This document shows positions 1 to 8,677 of a stretch of DNA of 64,000 nt, piece by piece (positions within the stretch are counted from its first letter, which is position 1; every line of letters begins with the position of its first letter). The DNA is from Streptomyces sp. WMMC500. GTDB taxonomy: Bacteria > Actinomycetota > Actinomycetes > Streptomycetales > Streptomycetaceae. A program made the translations under genes and the position numbers. Where the stretch lies: contig NZ_CP114905.1 of assembly GCF_027497195.1 (NCBI RefSeq), positions 2,404,001-2,468,000 of the forward strand. Reading direction: 5' to 3'. A model generated the notes under the pieces. The model was not told where the DNA came from, ran no database searches, and saw only the letters and a program-made list of their open reading frames with translations.

Positions 1-835
1 AGGGCAGCAGTCCGATGAACGTCAGCACGTCCTTGGCCTGCGCGATGCCCACCGGGTCGTCGAGCCGGTCCTCCTCCCGGTTGCTGAGCCAGCCGCCGGG
101 GTCCTTGAAGACGACGATGTCGCCGCGCTCCGGCTTCGCGCCGAACCAGGGCGTGAGTTTGTCCACGACGACCCGGTCGCCGATGCGGATGGTCTGCTCC
201 ATGGATCCGGAGGGGATGACGAACGCCTGCAGCAGGAAGGTCTTGACGCCCAGCGCGATCAGCATGGCCGCGCCGATGATGAGCGGAATCTCCTTTATCC
301 GCGAGCGGGTTCTGCGCCGCCGCGCCCGCTTGGCCGCCTTGCGGCGCTCCGCGCGCCCCCCGGTGCGCGGCGCCGGCTCGCCGCCCGGCCCGCGTGCGTC
401 TGCGGGGCCCCGGCCGCCGCCCGGCTCGTACGGATCGTCGCCCGGGCCGCGGTGCGGGTACAGGCCGTCGCCGCCCCCGCCTCCCGGTCCGTACGGGTCC
501 TCGCCGCCCCCGCCACCCGGCCGGTACGGGCGATCGCCGCCCCCGCCTCCCGGTCCGTACGGGCCGTCACCGCGCCCGCCGCCCGGCCGGTACTGGCCGC
601 CTCCCGGCCGGTACTGGCCGCCGCCCGGTCCGTACGGGTCCCGGCCGCCGTACCCGCCGCCGGGGCCCTGCCCCCCGCCGCCCCCGTGTCCGTAGGGATC
701 CCCGCCCCCGTAGCCGCCACCGGTGCCCTGCCCGCCGCCGCCCTCGTACGGGCCACGGCGACCCCGCCCACCGCCCGCGCCGCGCCGGTCCTCCCGGCCG
801 CCGCCGCCCGCGTGACGCGCGTGGCTACCCCCCAT
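1..835 (-). CDS. lepB: Type I signal peptidase (partial, C-terminus beyond the window)
   Basis: Membrane-bound serine protease that removes signal peptides from exported proteins. The gene runs off the left edge, so the lysine-containing and C-terminal boxes are not seen. Residues 1 to about 170 are an unusual cytoplasmic region of Gly/Pro/Tyr-rich ten-residue repeats (PYGPGGGGGD-like). A basic stretch (KRARRRRTRSRIK), one membrane segment (about 180-200) and the catalytic box IPSGSMEQT (nucleophile serine about residue 210) follow, then GDRVVVDKL. The ATG at 835 overlaps the stop of the upstream peptidase by 11 bases, so the two are probably co-translated. Streptomyces carry several clustered signal peptidases (known). 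The identity is firm; the division of labour with its neighbour is not visible. Confidence 0.93.
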   Translation of the reverse strand, partial: MGGSHARHAGGGGREDRRGAGGGRGRRGPYEGGGGQGTGGGYGGGDPYGHGGGGGQGPGGGYGGRDPYGPGGGQYRPGGGQYRPGGGRGDGPYGPGGGGGDRPYRPGGGGGEDPYGPGGGGGDGLYPHRGPGDDPYEPGGGRGPADARGPGGEPAPRTGGRAERRKAAKRARRRRTRSRIKEIPLIIGAAMLIALGVKTFLLQAFVIPSGSMEQTIRIGDRVVVDKLTPWFGAKPERGDIVVFKDPGGWLSNREEDRLDDPVGIAQAKDVLTFIGLLP

Positions 836-1547
836 ACGCCGGCCGCCCCAGCGAGCCGATGCGGTCCGGCGGCCACCCCCGCCAGTCCGCCCTGCCGATC
901 ACCTTGTCCACCGCGATCGTGCCGCCGCCCGGCGACCCCAGGTGGTCGCGGGAGTCGCGGGAGTCGCTGCGGTGGTCGCCCATCACCCACAGCCGGCCCG
1001 GCGGCACGGCGACGTCGAACTCGACCAGCGACGGGGCATCGCCCGGATACAGGTACTCCCGCTCGTCGAGCGGCTCTCCGTTCACCGTCACTCTCCCCCG
1101 TTCGTCGCAGCAGACCACCCGGTCACCGCCGACACCGATGACGCGCTTGACGTAGTCGGTGCCGTCGGGCTCCGCAAGTCCGGTGGCCGCGCCGGCCTTG
1201 CGCAGCAGGCCCGGCACCGGTCCCCCGCCGTGGTCGGCGGCGGCGAAGGTTCCGGAGCCGTCGAAGACGACAACGTCCCCGCGCTTCGGTTCGTCCCCGA
1301 ACGCGTAAGCGAGCTTGTTGACCAATACCCGGTCGCCGGGCTGGAGAACCGGCTCCATGGAACTGCTCGGCACCAGGAACGGCTGGACGACGAAGGCGCT
1401 GACGAGGAGCCCGACGACGGCGCAGCAGACCGCGACCGCAAGGGCCCAGCGCAGCAGACGAACAAAAGAGGAGCGCGATGCCTCCTCCCGCCCGGACTCC
1501 GGGGAGGAGGAGTCGTCGCGCTCCTCGGGCCGCAGCTCAGTGTCCAT
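825..1547 (-). CDS. lepB: Type I signal peptidase
   Basis: Complete 240-residue signal peptidase I. A short hydrophilic N-terminus leads to one membrane segment (about 34-54). The catalytic serine box PSSSMEPVL follows (nucleophile Ser63), then GDRVLVNKL, the general-base lysine in DYVKRVIG (Lys134) and the C-terminal box GDHRSDSRDSR (190-200), so all catalytic elements are present. Unlike the next gene it has no long Gly/Tyr-rich extension. It ends inside the start of the downstream peptidase gene and lies 46 bases after rplS, in the same direction as the ribosomal group. It cleaves Sec and Tat signal peptides outside the membrane (family knowledge). Confidence 0.96.
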   Translation of the reverse strand: MDTELRPEERDDSSSPESGREEASRSSFVRLLRWALAVAVCCAVVGLLVSAFVVQPFLVPSSSMEPVLQPGDRVLVNKLAYAFGDEPKRGDVVVFDGSGTFAAADHGGGPVPGLLRKAGAATGLAEPDGTDYVKRVIGVGGDRVVCCDERGRVTVNGEPLDEREYLYPGDAPSLVEFDVAVPPGRLWVMGDHRSDSRDSRDHLGSPGGGTIAVDKVIGRADWRGWPPDRIGSLGRPAYGG

Positions 1548-1593
1548 CGCAGCGAAGCCTAATATGGCGGTTCGCCCGCGTGGACCGGCCGCG

Positions 1594-1941
1594 TCAGCTC
1601 TCGCGCTTCTCCTTGATCTTCGCGGCCTTGCCGCGGAGGTCGCGCAGGTAGTACAGCTTGGCGCGGCGGACCTGGCCGCGGGTCACGAGCTCGATCTTCT
1701 CGACGACCGGGGTGTGCACGGGGAAGGTGCGCTCGACGCCGACGCCGAAGCTGACCTTGCGGACCGTGAAGGACTCGCGGACCCCGGAACCCTGCCGGCG
1801 GATGACGACACCCTTGAACTGCTGGACACGGGAGCGGTTGCCCTCGATGACGCGCACGTGCACGTTGACCGTGTCGCCGGGGCGGAAGGGCGGGACGTCA
1901 TCGCGCAGAGAGGCTGCGTCGACGCTTTCGAGAAGGTTCAT
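1594..1941 (-). CDS. rplS: Large-subunit ribosomal protein bL19
   Basis: 115 residues, the normal length for L19, a protein at the 30S-50S interface. Typical segments are visible: [28 protein letters not shown] and the basic C-terminus [21 protein letters not shown]. It is the last gene of the conserved rpsP-khpA-rimM-trmD-rplS group and is separated from trmD by 135 bases that include a small hairpin, so it may have its own promoter as well as read-through transcription. The ATG start fits the family. Confidence 0.98.
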   Translation of the reverse strand: MNLLESVDAASLRDDVPPFRPGDTVNVHVRVIEGNRSRVQQFKGVVIRRQGSGVRESFTVRKVSFGVGVERTFPVHTPVVEKIELVTRGQVRRAKLYYLRDLRGKAAKIKEKRES

Positions 1942-2031
1942 GACCGTCTGCTTTCTTCGCCGATGCCACAGGTCATCGACAAGAGTCCGAAGTGGGACAG
2001 AGGGTGCTCCAGCGTCGTACGGGCGTCGTGT

Positions 2032-2047
2032 CCCCCTGTGGCAGGGG
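2032..2047 (-). terminator. Small hairpin between trmD and rplS
   Basis: CCCCTG, a 3-base loop and CAGGGG form a perfect 6-bp stem in the trmD-rplS gap. It could attenuate transcription after trmD or be part of the rplS leader. There is no clear U-tract, so its function is a guess. Confidence 0.4.
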
Positions 2048-2076
2048 CGCCGCGTCGGACGGCAGGCAGCAGCCGC

Positions 2077-2886
2077 CTATTCTTCCACGTCGGTGCCCGT
2101 ACGCCAAAATCGTCCGTCGGGCCCCTCGGTCCAGCCGAGTTCGGCGAGCAGCGCCCTGTCGTGCTTGTCGTACGCGCCGGGCCCGGCCCGTTCGATCAGG
2201 TCGGGGCGGACCTCGGCGGTGCGGCGCAGGGCCTGGTCGCGGCGCCAGCGGGCGATGCGGCCGTGGTCGCCGCTGAGCAGGATGTCGGGTACGGCCCGGC
2301 CGCGCCAGTCGGGGGGCTTGGTGTAGACGGGGCCTTCGAGGAGGTCGGCCATGGCGCCGGGGGCGAAGGAGTCGTCCCGGTGGGAGGCGGCGTTGCCGAG
2401 GACGCCGGGCAGCAGGCGGACGACGGCTTCGGCGATGACGAGGACCGGGGCCTCGCCGCCGGCGAGGACGTAGTCGCCGATGGACACCTCGTGCAGGCGG
2501 TAACGGCCGGCGTACTCCTCGACGAGGCGGCGGTCGATGCCCTCGTACCGGGCGGGGGCGAAGACCAGCCAGGGCTCGGCGGCCAGCTCCACGGCCAGCT
2601 CCTGGGTGAAGGGCCGGCCGCTGGGGGTGGGGACGACGAGCACGGGGTCCCCGGGCCCGGAGCCGGCGACGGCGTCCAGGGCCGCGCCCCACGGCTCGGG
2701 CTTCATGACCATGCCGGGGCCGCCGCCGTACGGGGTGTCGTCCACGGTGTTGTGCCGGTCGAACGCCCACTGCCGCAGGTCGTGGACGCGGACGTCGAGC
2801 ACGCCGCGCTCGATGGCCTTGCCGAGGAGCGAGAGCCGCAGCGGCTCCAGGTACGCGGGGAAGATCGAGACGACGTCGATCCTCAC
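2077..2886 (-). CDS. trmD: tRNA (guanine37-N1)-methyltransferase
   Basis: 269 residues. Methylates G37 next to the anticodon using S-adenosylmethionine and so prevents frameshifting. The N-terminus [14 protein letters not shown], the segment [17 protein letters not shown], the SPOUT-knot region [15 protein letters not shown] and [16 protein letters not shown] are all characteristic of TrmD. The GTG start overlaps the rimM stop by 4 bases (GTGA), giving translational coupling. It belongs to the ribosome-maturation operon. Confidence 0.98.
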   Translation of the reverse strand: MRIDVVSIFPAYLEPLRLSLLGKAIERGVLDVRVHDLRQWAFDRHNTVDDTPYGGGPGMVMKPEPWGAALDAVAGSGPGDPVLVVPTPSGRPFTQELAVELAAEPWLVFAPARYEGIDRRLVEEYAGRYRLHEVSIGDYVLAGGEAPVLVIAEAVVRLLPGVLGNAASHRDDSFAPGAMADLLEGPVYTKPPDWRGRAVPDILLSGDHGRIARWRRDQALRRTAEVRPDLIERAGPGAYDKHDRALLAELGWTEGPDGRFWRTGTDVEE

Positions 2887-3440
2887 GCGGGGCCCTCTCC
2901 CCCGCGCCCGCCGTCCCGGGAACCGCCGGCCGCCACGTCCAGCAGCCCCGGCGGCGGCTCGACGACGAGGCGCTGCGCGTCGAGGTCGATCTCGGGCACG
3001 ATCTCGCTGACGAACGGGATCAGCGCCTCGCCGCCGTCCGGGCGGGCGACGACCAGCAGGTCCTGGTACGGCAGGTGCGCCACCTCCGCGACGCGGCCCA
3101 CGGGCGTGCCGTCGCGCAGGACCACGTCGAGGTCGGCGAGCTGGTGGTCGTAGAACTCCTCGGGGTCCTCCGGGGTCGCCTCGGGGTCCACGTCGGCGAC
3201 GAGGAGGGTGTTGCGCAGGGCCTCGGCGGCGGTGCGGTCGGTGACGCCCTCGAAGCGCAGCAGCAGCCGGCCGCTGTGCACCCGCCCGGTGGCGATGGTC
3301 AGCGGGCCGGCGGCGGCCGGTTCCGTGGTCAGGACGGCACCTGGGGCGAGCCGGCGCTCGGGCTCGTCGGTACGCACCTCGACGGTGACCTCGCCCTTGA
3401 TCCCGTGGGCGCGGCCGATCCGCGCGACTACGAGTTGCAC
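2883..3440 (-). CDS. rimM: 16S rRNA processing protein RimM
   Basis: 185 residues. Assembly factor for the 30S head that binds uS19. The N-terminal RimM beta-barrel ([20 protein letters not shown]) is followed by a PRC-barrel domain starting at [14 protein letters not shown], and the C-terminal [23 protein letters not shown] segment is recognisable. A Gly/Arg-rich tail ends the protein. The GTG start ([10 protein letters not shown]) fits the family. It overlaps trmD by 4 bases downstream and follows the KH gene after 166 bases. Confidence 0.96.
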   Translation of the reverse strand: MQLVVARIGRAHGIKGEVTVEVRTDEPERRLAPGAVLTTEPAAAGPLTIATGRVHSGRLLLRFEGVTDRTAAEALRNTLLVADVDPEATPEDPEEFYDHQLADLDVVLRDGTPVGRVAEVAHLPYQDLLVVARPDGGEALIPFVSEIVPEIDLDAQRLVVEPPPGLLDVAAGGSRDGGRGGEGPA

Positions 3441-3606
3441 GGCTGCCTTCCTCTTCGTACGTCGTCCGCCGTCACCCGGTGCCCGCCGGGCCGCCGCGGG
3501 CGTACGGGCCGGCCCGCCGTCCGCGTACGGCGACGGGCCGGGGCGCCTGCCGGCCTCCCCGGCCCGTGCCGGTGACGAATGCTCCGTCCGTCCGCGCGAC
3601 GGCGGT

Positions 3607-3846
3607 TCAGCGGACCTGGTCCACGTCGACGAGGTCGACGCGGATGCCCCGGCCGCCGAGCGCGCCGACGACGGTGCGCAGGGAGCGGGCCGTGCGGCCG
3701 TTGCGGCCGATGACCTTGCCGAGGTCCTCGGGGTGCACCCGGACCTCCAGCACGCGCCCGCGGCGCAGGTTGCGCGAACTGACCTCGACCTCGCCGGGGT
3801 TGTCGACGATGCCCTTCACCAGGTGCTCAAGGGCTTCTTCGAGCAT
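3607..3846 (-). CDS. khpA: KH-domain RNA-binding protein (KhpA type)
   Basis: 79 residues, essentially one KH domain. The GxxG loop is visible as [13 protein letters not shown], preceded by [12 protein letters not shown]. Small KH proteins encoded between rpsP and rimM are a conserved Gram-positive arrangement; in firmicutes KhpA pairs with KhpB and influences cell division and RNA stability (known from other species). The ATG is 2 bases after the rpsP stop, so the genes are almost certainly coupled. No KhpB (Jag) is encoded in this window. Confidence 0.93.
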   Translation of the reverse strand: MLEEALEHLVKGIVDNPGEVEVSSRNLRRGRVLEVRVHPEDLGKVIGRNGRTARSLRTVVGALGGRGIRVDLVDVDQVR

Positions 3847-3848
3847 CG

Positions 3849-4349
3849 TCAGGCCTCGGCGGACTCGGCGTCGGCCTTCTTCTCGGCCTTGTCAGCCTTG
3901 TCAGCCTTCTCAGCCTTGTCGGCCTTGTCGCTCTTCTCGGCCTTCTCGGCCTTCTCGGCCTTCTCGGCCTTCTTCGCCTTGGGGGTCACCGCGTCGCCCT
4001 TGGGCTCGTCGGCGGCGTCCTTGGCGGCGGCCTCGAAGAGGGCCCGCTTGTCGGCCTTCGGCTCGGGGACCTTCATCGGCTCGGGCGCCGGCAGCCCCTT
4101 GAACTTCTGCCAGTCGCCGGTGACCTTGAGGATGGCGAGCACGGGCTCGGTCGGCTGCGCGCCGACACCCAGCCAGTACTGCGCCCGCTCGGAGTCGACC
4201 TCGATGCGCGAGGGGTTCTGGACCGGGTGGTACAGCCCGATCTCCTCGATGGCCCGGCCGTCCCTGCGGGTGCGCGAGTCGGCGACGACGATGCGGTAGT
4301 GCGGCGACCGGATCTTGCCCAGGCGCTTCAGCTTGATCTTGACTGCCAC
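3849..4349 (-). CDS. rpsP: Small-subunit ribosomal protein bS16 with a long charged tail
   Basis: The first ~85 residues are ordinary S16 ([20 protein letters not shown], then IEEIGLYHP and the [13 protein letters not shown] segment). The protein has 166 residues because about 80 more follow, ending in about 45 residues of near-perfect [13 protein letters not shown] repeats. Actinobacterial S16 is commonly extended, but this repeat tail is long. I chose the GTG at 4349: VAVKIKL is the usual N-terminus and AGGAG lies 11 bases upstream. First gene of the rpsP-khpA-rimM-trmD-rplS group. Confidence 0.96.
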   Translation of the reverse strand: MAVKIKLKRLGKIRSPHYRIVVADSRTRRDGRAIEEIGLYHPVQNPSRIEVDSERAQYWLGVGAQPTEPVLAILKVTGDWQKFKGLPAPEPMKVPEPKADKRALFEAAAKDAADEPKGDAVTPKAKKAEKAEKAEKAEKSDKADKAEKADKADKAEKKADAESAEA

Positions 4350-4415
4350 GGGAGTGGTGTCTCCTGGAGTTGACGTGATTGGGCCCACCGAGGTGCTGCG
4401 TGGGGTTGCAGTGCC

Positions 4416-4438
4416 CTGGCGCCCGATGGACGCGCCAG
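4416..4438 (-). promoter_or_regulatory. Hairpin in the rpsP 5' leader
   Basis: A 7-bp perfect stem (CTGGCGC with GCGCCAG) around a 9-base loop, about 70 bases upstream of the rpsP start on the transcribed side. It may be a ribosomal-protein autoregulatory or stability element; this is inference from position only. Confidence 0.35.
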
Positions 4439-4634
4439 CCGGAGGAGAGAGGGGTCCTGTGCGGCTGTCGAGTTCAGCTCACCATTGTGCCACACGGTCC
4501 CGACGCCCCCGGCGCCCCCGTCCGGGCGGGCGCACGCCTCGTACCGCCCGCCGGTGGCCCGCGAGGGCGCGCCGGTCGGGCGGCTGCGCGACGTACCCGT
4601 AGGGGGCGGCCCACGCCGCTTCAGGCGCCGCCTC

Positions 4635-4673
4635 CGCGATCCGGGCGGCGGTCCGGCGGTCGGCCGGATCGCG
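4635..4673 (-). terminator. Probable terminator after the SprT-like gene
   Basis: Perfect 10-bp arms CGCGATCCGG and CCGGATCGCG with a 19-base loop, starting 45 bases past the stop codon. There is no U-tract, which is usual for Streptomyces terminators. Confidence 0.5.
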
Positions 4674-4718
4674 AACGGGATCGGGGAGGTCGGAGGGTCG
4701 GGAGTCCGGCGGCGGTGG

Positions 4719-5309
4719 TCAGGCCGCGGCGGCGGGCTCCGGAATGCGGAACGGCTTGCCGCAGCCGCCGCAGACGATCGGGGCCTGGGCCAGGACCGAC
4801 GGCACGACGCGGACGTTCCGCCCGCAGTCGCACACGGCCTTCACCCGCACGCCGCCCCCCGACGACCCGTGCCGGGCCGCGGGACCGCGGAAGCTGCGAG
4901 GGCTGTCGGCGGCGGTGGCCGCGTCATGAGCCCGCAGCGCCTTGCGCAGGCGCTCGCCGGCCGAGCGATAGCGCTTCTTGGCGGCCGGGGTGAGGGTGAC
5001 CAGGGAGAACCCGCTGCTGGGGTGCGGCTCGTCGGGGTGGTCGAGGCCCAGCTCCTCGGCGATGGAGAGGAAACGTCTGTTGTGGTAGCGGCCGGCCCGG
5101 GAGGTGTCCCTGACTCCACGGGCGGCGGCAATGCCGTGTACGGCTTCGTGCAGGAGTCGCTCGAAGGACAGCTCCGCCCCGCAGGCGGAGGAGGACTCCC
5201 CGATCAGTGATTCGGGCGCGGCGAGGTCCGGCAACTCCGGGTGGTGCCGCTGAATCTCGGCCCACGCGGCTGCCAGCTCCGCGGCAAGTACAAGTGGTGT
5301 CGTGCTCAC
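4719..5309 (-). CDS. SprT-like zinc-metallopeptidase-fold protein, function unknown
   Basis: 196 residues from the GTG at 5309. A helical segment with a metallopeptidase-like HEAVH motif (LLHEAVHGIAAARGV) is followed by RAGRYHNRRF. This pattern recalls the SprT-like fold, where HExxH plus a downstream residue bind zinc. The C-terminus has two close cysteine pairs (CDCG and CGGCG), as in a zinc ribbon. I preferred this start because the 21 codons upstream look like AT-rich intergenic DNA; an ATG at 5372 is the alternative. It lies alone between rpsP and proS. No substrate is known to me. Confidence 0.75.
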   Translation of the reverse strand: MSTTPLVLAAELAAAWAEIQRHHPELPDLAAPESLIGESSSACGAELSFERLLHEAVHGIAAARGVRDTSRAGRYHNRRFLSIAEELGLDHPDEPHPSSGFSLVTLTPAAKKRYRSAGERLRKALRAHDAATAADSPRSFRGPAARHGSSGGGVRVKAVCDCGRNVRVVPSVLAQAPIVCGGCGKPFRIPEPAAAA

Positions 5310-5502
5310 GTCGGGACTAACGAGCGGGGTGCCTTGGGTGTTCCGATTCCCGGCATCCCAAATAATTTGCATCTACCCGTCAGTTCGCGATGATGCGGTT
5401 GGGACGGGGCGCCTGTGCTGATCTGTGGAGGTCTGCCGCTTAAATGATCAGGTCACAACAAAGCCGTACGTAACCGCTTGTGCACCGTCATGCACCGTTC
5501 GT

Positions 5503-5517
5503 GCCGTGCCTCACGGC
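5503..5517 (-). terminator. Short hairpin just after proS
   Basis: GCCGTG, a 3-base loop and CACGGC form a 6-bp stem 11 bases beyond the proS stop codon. Weak terminator candidate. Confidence 0.35.
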
Positions 5518-5528
5518 CCCTCCGGCGA

Positions 5529-6956
5529 TCAGTACGCCCGGGCGACGACGGCGAGCGTACCGGGCTCGTCGTCCGCGCCCGGCACCGACCCGTCCGCCGC
5601 GACCAGACAGCGCACCGACACGGCCTGTTCCGCCAGCTTCGCCTCGCCCACGGGGCCGAGGTCCGCCCACGGAATACGGGCCCAGCCGCCGGCCACCGCC
5701 GCCTCGGCCGCCTCCGCGACCGTACGTACGTCCGCCGTCCGCTCCTCACGCATTCGACGTGACTCGCCCAGCAACCGTTCCTGATCGTCTTCGAGAATCT
5801 TCGGCAGCGCGGCGGCCCGCTCGTCGAGCAGCGCGTCGAGCGCCACCGGCTCCTTGGTGCCGGGCACGCGCCGGACGAGCGTGGCGGTGCCGGCGGCCAG
5901 GTCGCGCGGGCCGATCTCGATCCGTACGGGCACGCCCTTGAGCTCCCAGTCCACGGCCCGCCGCCCGAAGGGGACGTCGACGCGGTCGTCGACCCGGACC
6001 CGTAGCCCGGCGGCGGCCAGCCGGTCGCCCGCCTCGCGCACCGCGGCGAGCACGGCCTCGTCGCCCTTCACGGCGACCACCACGGCCTGTACGGACGCGA
6101 GCCGGGGCGGGACGCGCAGTCCGTCGTCGTCGCCGTGCACCATGATCATGCCGCCGACCATGCGGGTCGTGGAGCCCCAGGAGGTCTGCCACACGTGCTC
6201 GCGGGTGCCGTCCGCGGTCAGGTACCGGGTGCCGAACGCCTTCGCGAAGTTCTGGCCCAGCTCGTGACTGGTGCCCATCTGCAGCGCTTTGCCATCGCGC
6301 ATCATCGCTTCGAGCGTGAGGGTGTTGAGGGCGCCGGCGAACCGCTCGGCGGCGGTCTTGCGGCCCGGGAGCACGTCGACCGCCAGCACGTTCACCATGA
6401 AGTCGGCGTACACCTCGCGCTGGATGCGGGCCGCGTAGTCCCGCGCGTCCTCGTACGTGGCGTGGGCGGTGTGCCCCTCCTGCCACAGGAACTCCGTCGT
6501 CCGCAGGAACATCCGCGGCCGCAGCTCCCAGCGCACCACGTTGGCCCACTGGTTGATCAGCAGCGGCAGGTCGCGGTAGCTCTGCACCCACTTGGCGAAG
6601 TAGTCGTTGACGATGGTCTCCGAGGTGGGCCGGACCACGACCGGCTCCTCCAGCTCCTTGCCGCCGCCGTGGGTCACGACGGCCAGCTCGGGCGCGAAGC
6701 CCTCGACGTGGTCGGCCTCCCGGGCCAGGTAGGACTGCGGGATGAAGAGCGGGAAGTACGCGTTCTCGGCTCCGGCCGCCTTGATCCGGTCGTCCATCTC
6801 CCGCTGCGTGCGCTCCCACAGCCCGTACCCGTACGGTCGGATGACCATCGTGCCGCGCACCGGGCCGTTGTCGGCCAGCTCGGCCTTGGTGATGACGTCC
6901 TGGTACCAGCGCGGGAAGTCGTCCGCCTGGGGAGTGAGCACGGGTGCCTTTGCCAT
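5529..6956 (-). CDS. proS: Prolyl-tRNA synthetase, archaeal/eukaryal type
   Basis: 475 residues. Class II synthetase that charges tRNA-Pro. The sequence is of the short archaeal/eukaryal type (no editing insertion). It shows VVRPTSETIVNDYFAKW, the motif 2 region RPRMFLRTTEFLWQEGHTAH, motif 3 GGMIMVHGDDDGLRVPPRLA, an anticodon-binding domain, and the conserved C-terminal tyrosine (VVARAY). The C-terminal zinc site of the type appears lost, because only one cysteine remains there. From memory, Streptomyces usually has another ProRS elsewhere, so this may be a second enzyme. It stands between the SprT-like gene and ffh with its own spacing. Confidence 0.95.
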   Translation of the reverse strand: MAKAPVLTPQADDFPRWYQDVITKAELADNGPVRGTMVIRPYGYGLWERTQREMDDRIKAAGAENAYFPLFIPQSYLAREADHVEGFAPELAVVTHGGGKELEEPVVVRPTSETIVNDYFAKWVQSYRDLPLLINQWANVVRWELRPRMFLRTTEFLWQEGHTAHATYEDARDYAARIQREVYADFMVNVLAVDVLPGRKTAAERFAGALNTLTLEAMMRDGKALQMGTSHELGQNFAKAFGTRYLTADGTREHVWQTSWGSTTRMVGGMIMVHGDDDGLRVPPRLASVQAVVVAVKGDEAVLAAVREAGDRLAAAGLRVRVDDRVDVPFGRRAVDWELKGVPVRIEIGPRDLAAGTATLVRRVPGTKEPVALDALLDERAAALPKILEDDQERLLGESRRMREERTADVRTVAEAAEAAVAGGWARIPWADLGPVGEAKLAEQAVSVRCLVAADGSVPGADDEPGTLAVVARAY

Positions 6957-7033
6957 GGCGGAGATCGTAGGGGCCGGGTGCGGGCGGCCGGTACTCGTTT
7001 ACGAGGACGCCGGCGGCCCGCCGGCCGCCGCCG

Positions 7034-8578
7034 TCACAGCAGCTTCTTGAACTCCTCCGGCAGCTCGAAGTCCTGCGGGGACTGCTCCGCGCCGCCGCCG
7101 AACGGGCTGCCGGCGGCGGCCCGGCGCTCGGCCGCGGCCTGCTCGTCGGCCTTCCGCTTCATCGGATTGCCGCTGCGCTGGCGCCCCTTGGCCTTCTTCT
7201 GCTGCTTGCCCTTGCGCTTGCCGCCGCCCGCGCCCGGCATCCCGGGCACGCCCGGCATCCCCGGCATGCCGCCGCCCTGGGCCATCTTCGACATCATCTT
7301 GCGCGCCTCGAAGAACCGCTCCACCAGGTTCTTCACCGCGCTGACCTCGACGCCCGAGCCGCGCGCGATACGCGCCCGGCGGGACCCGTTGATGATCATC
7401 GGGTCGTGGCGCTCCCCCGGCGTCATCGACTTGATGATCGCCGCGGTACGGTCCACGTCCCGCTCGTCGAGGTTGTTGATCTGCTCCTTCATCTGGCCCA
7501 TGCCGGGCATCATGCCGAGCAGCTTGGAGATGGAGCCCATCTTGCGGACCTGCTCCATCTGCGCCAGGAAGTCGTCGAGCGTGAACTCCTTCGGGCCCTT
7601 CGCCAGCTTGGCGGCCATCTTCTCGGCCTCTTGCTGGCTGAAGGTCTGCTCCGCCTTCTCGATCAGCGACAACATGTCGCCCATGCCGAGGATGCGGGAC
7701 GCCATGCGGTCCGGGTGGAACGCGTCGAAGTCGTCCAGCTTCTCGCCGTTGGAGGCGAACATGATCTGCTTGCCGGTGACCTGCGCGATCGACAGCGCGG
7801 CACCGCCGCGGGCGTCGCCGTCGAGCTTGGAGAGCACGACGCCGTCGAAGCCGACGCCGTCGCGGAACGCCTCCGCGGTGCTGACGGCGTCCTGACCGAT
7901 CATCGCGTCGACCACGAAGAGGATCTCGTCCGGGCCGACCGCGTCCCGGATGTCGGCGGCCTGCTGCATCATCTCGGCGTCGACGCCGAGGCGGCCCGCG
8001 GTGTCGACGATCACCACGTCGTGCTGCTTGTCGCGGGCGTGCGCGATCGAGTCCTTCGCGACCCGGACCGGGTCGCCGACGCCGTTGCCCGGCTCGGGGG
8101 CGAAGACGGCGACGGACGCGCGCTCGCCGACGACCTGCAACTGGTTGACGGCGTTGGGGCGCTGGAGGTCGGCGGCGACGAGCATGGGCGTGTGCCCCTG
8201 CCCCGCCAGCCACTTGCCGAGCTTGCCCGCGAGGGTCGTCTTGCCCGCGCCCTGGAGGCCCGCGAGCATGATCACGGTCGGCGGGGTCTTGGCGAACCGG
8301 AGCCGGCGGGTCTCGCCGCCGAGGATGCCGACCAGCTCCTCGTTGACGATCTTGATGACCTGCTGGGCGGGGTTGAGCGCCTGGGAGACCTCCGCGCCGA
8401 GCGCGCGCTCCTTGACCTGCTTGATGAAGCCCCGTACGACGGGCAGCGCGACATCCGCCTCCAGCAGGGCGACGCGGATCTCCCGCGCGGTGGCGTCGAT
8501 GTCCGCCTCGGACAGCCGGCCTTTCCCGCGGAGGGTCTTGAAGGTCGCTGCTAGGCGGTCGGAGAGCGTATCGAACAC
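7034..8578 (-). CDS. ffh: Signal recognition particle GTPase Ffh
   Basis: 514 residues. Binds signal sequences of nascent membrane proteins and, with 4.5S RNA and FtsY, targets ribosomes to the membrane. N domain at 1-90; G domain with GLQGAGKT (107-114), DTAGRLG and SKLDGDARGGA; methionine-rich M domain from about 330 (MLGMMPGMGQM-like) and a basic, GMPGMPG-rich tail. The GTG start (FDTLSDRL) is the family start. Its receptor gene ftsY is in the same window, 8 kb upstream in the transcribed direction. Confidence 0.98.
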   Translation of the reverse strand: MFDTLSDRLAATFKTLRGKGRLSEADIDATAREIRVALLEADVALPVVRGFIKQVKERALGAEVSQALNPAQQVIKIVNEELVGILGGETRRLRFAKTPPTVIMLAGLQGAGKTTLAGKLGKWLAGQGHTPMLVAADLQRPNAVNQLQVVGERASVAVFAPEPGNGVGDPVRVAKDSIAHARDKQHDVVIVDTAGRLGVDAEMMQQAADIRDAVGPDEILFVVDAMIGQDAVSTAEAFRDGVGFDGVVLSKLDGDARGGAALSIAQVTGKQIMFASNGEKLDDFDAFHPDRMASRILGMGDMLSLIEKAEQTFSQQEAEKMAAKLAKGPKEFTLDDFLAQMEQVRKMGSISKLLGMMPGMGQMKEQINNLDERDVDRTAAIIKSMTPGERHDPMIINGSRRARIARGSGVEVSAVKNLVERFFEARKMMSKMAQGGGMPGMPGVPGMPGAGGGKRKGKQQKKAKGRQRSGNPMKRKADEQAAAERRAAAGSPFGGGAEQSPQDFELPEEFKKLL

Positions 8579-8677
8579 GGCGTTCGCGATTCCTTGGCTT
8601 GGGTGGTGAGGCGGTGTCGGCTCTCCAGGGTATCCGCCCGGCGGCGCGTGCGGACCGGCGGTTCGCGGCGGACCGGA

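Larger units (their letters stand above)
4350..4718. other. Intergenic leader of rpsP and 3' region of the SprT-like gene
   Basis: No gene seen. It contains the rpsP leader with a hairpin (CTGGCGC / GCGCCAG, 4416-4438), a weak -10-like CACAAT on the minus strand (4484-4489), and a 10-bp inverted repeat near 4635-4673 just after the SprT-like gene. Confidence 0.6.

Noticed and set aside
3870..3970. Short tandem DNA repeats that look like a satellite
   Set aside because: They are in frame in rpsP and encode its EKA/DKA tail; reported as a protein feature.
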